NCBI RefSeq assembly: GCF_036850765.1
Contig: NC_089494.1
Span: 1,674,001 to 1,738,000, forward strand
DNA length: 64,000 nucleotides
Reading direction: 5' to 3'
Source of the DNA: Saccopteryx bilineata
Taxonomy: Eukaryota; Chordata; Mammalia; Chiroptera; Emballonuridae
In this document: positions 58,461-64,000 of the stretch, piece after piece
Numbering within the stretch: the first letter of the stretch is position 1
Layout of the letters: every line of letters starts with the position of its first letter
Position numbers and translations under genes: made by a program
The notes under the pieces: model-generated
The model's database searches: none
What the model was told of the DNA's origin: nothing
The model's input: only the letters and a program-made list of their open reading frames with translations

Positions 58461-60050
58461 GGCGGCTTCTTCTGAGCCCTTGGGCACCTGGTGCTGTAAG
58501 AGCTGAGGCTCCTTCTTGTCCTGACCCATTTGCATTCATAGCTAAGTTTGCTCCTGTTAAATTAGCCTGACTTTTCCGAGGACTCCCTCTGTAGAATGTG
58601 GCTGCCCTTGTGAGCGCACTCTTGCTGACGTGTTGCCGCGGGAGGACTGGGCAGTGCTGCTGGAGTTAGGGAGACCGCCCCGGGGTGAGCGCCGAGAGCC
58701 CCTGCTACCACGTGGGGGCAGGGAGGGTGCGCCCAGGGGGAGGGCCTCACCTGCCGCCCCCAGTGATCGGAGGTTCCTCCTTTCTGGGCCACGTCCATCT
58801 CATCCGACCTGGGCCGAGGGGCCGGGTCACGGCCGATACCACGCACACCGCATGCTGTTCTCTGTGCTGGGAGGCGAGCGGCCAGCGCTGTCCCGGCCCA
58901 GGGTCCACAGGCTCGGGCCGCCGTGCGAGAGTGCAGGCACTGTCCGTGGGTCTTGCTGGCCCGGGGCCGCTGCCCGCCTCCTCTGCGTTAGCCCTGTGGT
59001 GAGGACCAGGGACGGAGCGGGAAGAAGCCGGCCCGAGGTTTTCTCCCCAGGCAGGTGCTGGTGGGAAAGGTTTGCAGGGGTTGAGAAGATGGCGGGGACG
59101 CTGGATCCAGAGGCGGAGAGCCTCATCGGAGGTCCAGTCATCACTGCTCTTACGTCCTCTGACCCGGTTCCTTCTGCGACCCCGCCCGTTGTAGCGCTCC
59201 TTAAACAAGTTTCTTGTGGTGGTGTGGGAGGGAGGGGGGCTGTGTCCTCTCAGGAGAGGGGCACAGGTCAGCCTGTCTGTGGCCAGCTGGGCACAGTCGT
59301 GGTTCCAGCAGGGCTGGGGTGTCCTGGAGGTGGGGGAGCAGCAGCACCTGGCAGGTGACAAGTGACTGCTGGGAACTAGGAGCCACGTGCCCCGGACAAT
59401 GCGGCCACCGTCCCAGCTCGGGGGCACAGGGGCACTTCCCAGTCTGCCCGCTCGTGGCCACTCCCCAGCTGCCCGGGTTCATCTCCAGGCACCCTGCCCC
59501 CTGGCCCACGCCTCTGTCCGGGGTGAAGCTCTGTCCTGGCGGCCCTGGCCTGGATGTAGATGTGACTTTCTTGGTTCTGGGCTGGGCCTTCCTTGAGTGC
59601 TGAGTGGAGCCATAGGACTTGATGGGTGAGAACCGGGGGGGGGGGGGGGGACGTTTCTTTGTGTGTGGGGGTGTCCTTTCGACGTTACATGGGTTCTGTG
59701 AAGAGTGGGTTTGGTGGACTGGCTCACATGGATGTGGCCTCAACAGTAGAGTTCCTAAGGAGATGGTGTTTTGTTTTTGTTTTTGTTTTAAATATTTAAA
59801 TGCCTTTCCCAGCAGTTTTGGGACTCTGGGCCTTGCTCTGATGGGTGGAGCCTGCCATGGCTGAGCTCCAACATCAGTATTCCCACTTACGAGAAGAAAA
59901 GAACAATTTGGGTCTGTCCAGAGTTGCTTAAATTGCTCGAGAGGATGTTGTTTCAGTGTTTCTCAACAATTTCCAGTTCTGAAATATTTGGGCTTCACCT
60001 GGATATGGGTAGGGGCAGGGCTGGGTGAGTCACTGGGCAGAGGCAGCCCT

Positions 60051-63000
60051 GTGTCAGTGTCTCTGTGTGTGACCCTGCCATCTCTGCGGGAGGAGTGTCA
60101 GTGTCTCTGTGTGTGACCCTGCCATCTCTGCGGGAGGAGTGTCAATGTCTCTGTGACCCTGCCATCTCTGCGGGAGGAGTGTCAGTGTCTCTGTGTGTGA
60201 CCCTGCCATCTCTGCGGGAGGAGTGTCAGTGTCTCTGTGTGTGACCCTGCCATCTCTGCGGGAGGAGTGTCAGTGTCTCTGTGTGTGACCCTGCCATCTC
60301 TGCGGGAGGAGTGTCAGTGTCTCTGTGTGTGACCCTGCCATCTCTGCGGAAGGAGTGTCAGTGTCTCTGTGTGTGACCCTGCCATCTCTGCGGGAGGAGT
60401 GTCAGTGTCTCTGTGTGTGACCCTGCCATCTCTGCGGGAGGAGTGTCAGTGTCTCTGTGTGTGACCCTGCCATCTCTGCGGAAGGAGTGTCAGTGTCTCT
60501 GTGACCCTGCCATCTCTGCGGGAGGAGTGTCAGTGTCTCTGTGTGTGACCCTGCCATCTCTGCGGGAGGAGTGTCAGTGTCTCTGTGTGTGACCCTGCCA
60601 TCTCTGCGGGAGGAGTGTCAGTGTCTCTGTGTGTGACCCTGCCATCTCTGCGGGAGGAGTGTCAGTGTCTCTGTGTGTGACCCTGCCATCTCTGCGGGAG
60701 GAGTGTCAGTGTCTCTGTGTGTGACCCTGCCATCTCTGCGGGAGGAGTGTCAGTGTCTCTGTGTGTGACCCTGCCATCTCTGCGGGAGGAGTGTCAGTGT
60801 CTCTGTGACCCTGCCATCTCTGCGGGAGGAGTGTCAGTGTCTCTGTGACCCTGCCATCTCTGCGGAAGGAGTGTCAGTGTCTCTGTGTGTGACCCTGCCA
60901 TCTCTGCGGGAGGAGTGTCAGTGTCTCTGTGTGTGACCCTGCCATCTCTGCGGGAGGAGTGTCAGTGTCTCTGTGACCCTGCCATCTCTGCGGGAGGAGT
61001 GTCAGTGTCTCTGTGACCCTGCCATCTCTGCGGGAGGAGTGTCAGTGTCTCTGTGTGTGACCCTGCCATCTCTGCGGGAGGAGTGTCAGTGTCTCTGTGT
61101 GTGACCCTGCCATCTCTGCGGGAGGAGTGTCAGTGTCTCTGTGTGTGACCCTGCCATCTCTGCGGGAGGAGTGTCAGTGTCTCTGTGTGTGACCCTGCCA
61201 TCTCTGCGGGAGGAGTGTCAGTGTCTCTGTGTGTGACCCTGCCATCTCTGCGGGAGGAGTGTCAGTGTCTCTGTGTGTGACCCTGCCATCTCTGCGGGAG
61301 GAGTGTCAGTGTCTCTGTGTGTGACCCTGCCATCTCTGCGGGAGGAGTGTCAGTGTCTCTGTGTGTGACCCTGCCATCTCTGCGGAAGGAGTGTCAGTGT
61401 CTCTGTGTGTGACCCTGCCATCTCTGCGGGAGGAGTGTCAGTGTCTCTGTGTGTGACCCTGCCATCTCTGCGGGAGGAGTGTCAGTGTCTCTGTGTGTGA
61501 CCCTGCCATCTCTGCGGAAGGAGTGTCAGTGTCTCTGTGACCCTGCCATCTCTGCGGGAGGAGTGTCAGTGTCTCTGTGTGTGACCCTGCCATCTCTGCG
61601 GGAGGAGTGTCAGTGTCTCTGTGTGTGACCCTGCCATCTCTGCGGGAGGAGTGTCAGTGTCTCTGTGTGTGACCCTGCCATCTCTGCGGGAGGAGTGTCA
61701 GTGTCTCTGTGTGTGACCCTGCCATCTCTGCGGGAGGAGTGTCAGTGTCTCTGTCTGTGACCCTGCCATCTCTGCGGGAGGAGTGTCAGTGTCTCTGTGA
61801 CCCTGCCATCTCTGCGGGAGGAGTGTCAGTGTCTCTGTGACCCTGCCATCTCTGCGGAAGGAGTGTCAGTGTCTCTGTGTGTGACCCTGCCATCTCTGCG
61901 GGAGGAGTGTCAGTGTCTCTGTGTGTGACCCTGCCATCTCTGCGGGAGGAGTGTCAGTGTCTCTGTGACCCTGCCATCTCTGCGGGAGGAGTGTCAGTGT
62001 CTCTGTGACCCTGCCATCTCTGCGGGAGGAGTGTCAGTGTCTCTGTGTGTGACCCTGCCATCTCTGCGGGAGGAGTGTCAGTGTCTCTGTGTGTGACCCT
62101 GCCATCTCTGCGGGAGGAGTGTCAGTGTCTCTGTGTGTGACCCTGCCATCTCTGCGGGAGGAGTGTCAATGTCTCTGTGACCCTGCCATCTCTGCGGGAG
62201 GAGTGTCAGTGTCTCTGTGTGTGACCCTGCCATCTCTGCGGGAGGAGTGTCAGTGTCTCTGTGTGTGACCCTGCCATCTCTGCGGGAGGAGTGTCAGTGT
62301 CTCTGTGTGTGACCCTGCCATCTCTGCGGGAGGAGTGTCAGTGTCTCTGTGTGTGACCCTGCCATCTCTGCGGGAGGAGTGTCAGTGTCTCTGTGTGTGA
62401 CCCTGCCATCTCTGCGGGAGGAGTGTCAGTGTCTCTGTGTGTGACCCTGCCATCTCTGCGGGAGGAGTGTCAGTGTCTCTGTGTGTGACCCTGCCATCTC
62501 TGCGGGAGGAGTGTCAGTGTCTCTGTGTGTGACCCTGCCATCTCTGCGGGAGGAGTGTCAGTGTCTCTGTGTGTGACCCTGCCATCTCTGCGGGAGGAGT
62601 GTCAGTGTCTCTGTGTGTGACCCTGCCATCTCTGCGGGAGGAGTGTCAGTGTCTCTGTGTGTGACCCTGCCATCTCTGCGGAAGGAGTGTCAGTGTCTCT
62701 GTGTGTGACCCTGCCATCTCTGCGGGAGGAGTGTCAGTGTCTCTGTGTGTGACCCTGCCATCTCTGCGGGAGGAGTGTCAGTGTCTCTGTGTGTGACCCT
62801 GCCATCTCTGCGGGAGGAGTGTCAGTGTCTCTGTGACCCTGCCATCTCTGCGGGAGGAGTGTCAGTGTCTCTGTGTGTGACCCTGCCATCTCTGCGGGAG
62901 GAGTGTCAGTGTCTCTGTGTGTGACCCTGCCATCTCTGCGGGAGGAGTGTCAGTGTCTCTGTGACCCTGCCATCTCTGCGGGAGGAGTGTCAGTGTCTCT

Positions 63001-64000
63001 GTGTGTGACCCTGCCATCTCTGCGGGAGGAGTGTCAGTGTCTCTGTGTGTGACCCTGCCATCTCTGCGGGAGGAGTGTCAGTGTCTCTGTGACCCTGCCA
63101 TCTCTGCGGGAGGAGTGTCAGTGTCTCTGTGACCCTGCCATCTCTGCGGGAGGAGTGTCAGTGTCTCTGTGTGTGACCCTGCCATCTCTGCGGAAGGAGT
63201 GTCAGTGTCTCTGTGTGTGACCCTGCCATCTCTGCGGGAGGAGTGTCAGTGTCTCTGTGTGTGACCCTGCCATCTCTGCGGGAGGAGTGTCAGTGTCTCT
63301 GTGACCCTGCCATCTCTGCGGGAGGAGTGTCAGTGTCTCTGTGTGTGACCCTGCCATCTCTGCGGAAGGAGTGTCAGTGTCTCTGTGTGTGACCCTGCCA
63401 TCTCTGCGGAAGGAGTGTCAGTGTCTCTGTGTGTGACCCTGCCATCTCTGCGGGAGGAGTGTCAGTGTCTCTGTGTGTGACCCTGCCATCTCTGCGGGAG
63501 GAGTGTCAGTGTCTCTGTGTGTGACCCTGCCATCTCTGCGGGAGGAGTGTCAGTGTCTCTGTGACCCTGCCATCTCTGCGGGAGGAGTGTCAGTGTCTCT
63601 GTGACCCTGCCATCTCTGCGGGAGGAGTGTCAGTGTCTCTGTGACCCTGCCATCTCTGCGGGAGGAGTGTCAGTGTCTCTGTGTGTGACCCTGCCATCTC
63701 TGCGGAAGGAGTGTCAGTGTCTCTGTGTGTGACCCTGCCATCTCTGCGGGAGGAGTGTCAGTGTCTCTGTGTGTGACCCTGCCATCTCTGCGGAAGGAGT
63801 GTCAGTGTCTCTGTGTGTGACCCTGCCATCTCTGCGGGAGGAGTGTCAGTGTCTCTGTGACCCTGCCATCTCTGCGGAAGGAGTGTCAGTGTCTCTGTGT
63901 GTGACCCTGCCATCTCTGCGGGAGGAGTGTCAGTGTCTCTGTGACCCTGCCATCTCTGCGGAAGGAGTGTCAGTGTCTCTGTGTGTGACCCTGCCATCTC
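60051..64000. repeat. Large 44/40-bp minisatellite running off the right edge
   Basis: About 90 head-to-tail copies of 'gtgtcagtgtctctgtgtgt' then 'gaccctgccatctctgcggg' then 'agga'. Two length forms are interspersed: 44 bp with TGTGTGTGACC and 40 bp lacking one GTGT. A few units have 'gcggaagga' instead of 'gcgggagga', and two (near 60144 and 62167) have 'gtcaatgtc'. The array starts abruptly at 60051 and is still running at 64000, so its true length is unknown. Confidence 0.98.

Larger units (their letters stand above)
50654..64000 (+). other. HDAC4: HDAC4 intron 2, 5' part (inferred)
   Basis: It begins with GTAAGC at 50654. I found no sequence encoding the expected next HDAC4 residues (DGLSGRDQ) before the right edge, so the intron extends beyond the window. 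It contains SINEs at 51655-53213, an L1-like remnant, GC boxes, AT-rich islands at about 56.1-56.4 and 57.4-58.2 kb, and the large array from 60051. Other parts (50.7-51.6, 53.3-55.5, 56.4-57.4 and 58.5-60.0 kb) hold only overlapping chance ORFs. Confidence 0.7.

Noticed and set aside
50654..60050. Search for the next HDAC4 coding exon
   Set aside because: No sequence encoding the expected DGLSGRDQ after an acceptor was found; it probably lies beyond the window.
60051..64000. CRISPR-like regular array
   Set aside because: Units are contiguous with no unique spacers, and the context is vertebrate intronic DNA; it is a minisatellite.

Overview
This window is vertebrate nuclear DNA, almost certainly from a bat. 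It has a CpG-island promoter, spliced gene structure, degraded L1 elements and several tRNA-derived SINEs with bat-type heads (read as 'cctgaccaggtggtggcgca' or its complement) and CT-rich, A-tailed ends. It carries no prokaryotic operon, CRISPR array, provirus or toxin gene. The species is not resolved.

The only gene I can support is HDAC4 (class IIa histone deacetylase 4), on the + strand and represented by its 5' end. The decisive piece is at 50632-50653: an ATG followed by the codons for MSSQSHP and one further base, directly abutting a GTAAGC splice donor. MSSQSHP is the start of HDAC4, and a phase-1 intron after it fits the known continuation with Asp. About 40 kb upstream a TATA-less, CCAAT-rich CpG island (about 8.4-10.6 kb) holds a plausible non-coding first exon ending at 10002 with a GTAAGC donor. 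Upstream ATGs give short uORFs in both leader exons. The next HDAC4 coding exon is not in the window.

Layout: 1-8.4 kb is upstream intergenic DNA with old L1-like remnants, one SINE and one mariner-like MITE. 8.4-10.6 kb is the CpG-island promoter and exon 1. 10.0-50.5 kb is intron 1. It is unusually rich in minisatellites (units of 20 to 80 bp) and also holds SINEs, a second MITE of the same family, two antisense L1 fragments and a few AT-rich islands that look like possible conserved regulatory elements. 50.5-50.65 kb is exon 2 with the start codon. 50.65-64 kb is intron 2, with nested SINEs, a SINE carrying an internal 96-bp triplication, a paired-octamer AT-rich island, and an array of 44/40-bp repeats about 4 kb long that runs off the right edge.

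Tandem arrays occupy roughly 12 kb of the 64 kb. Nearly all long open frames in the window come from these arrays or from the GC-rich island and are not genes. I found no convincing novel multi-gene system. The most useful leads are the HDAC4 leader uORFs, the AT-rich islands and the repeat arrays.
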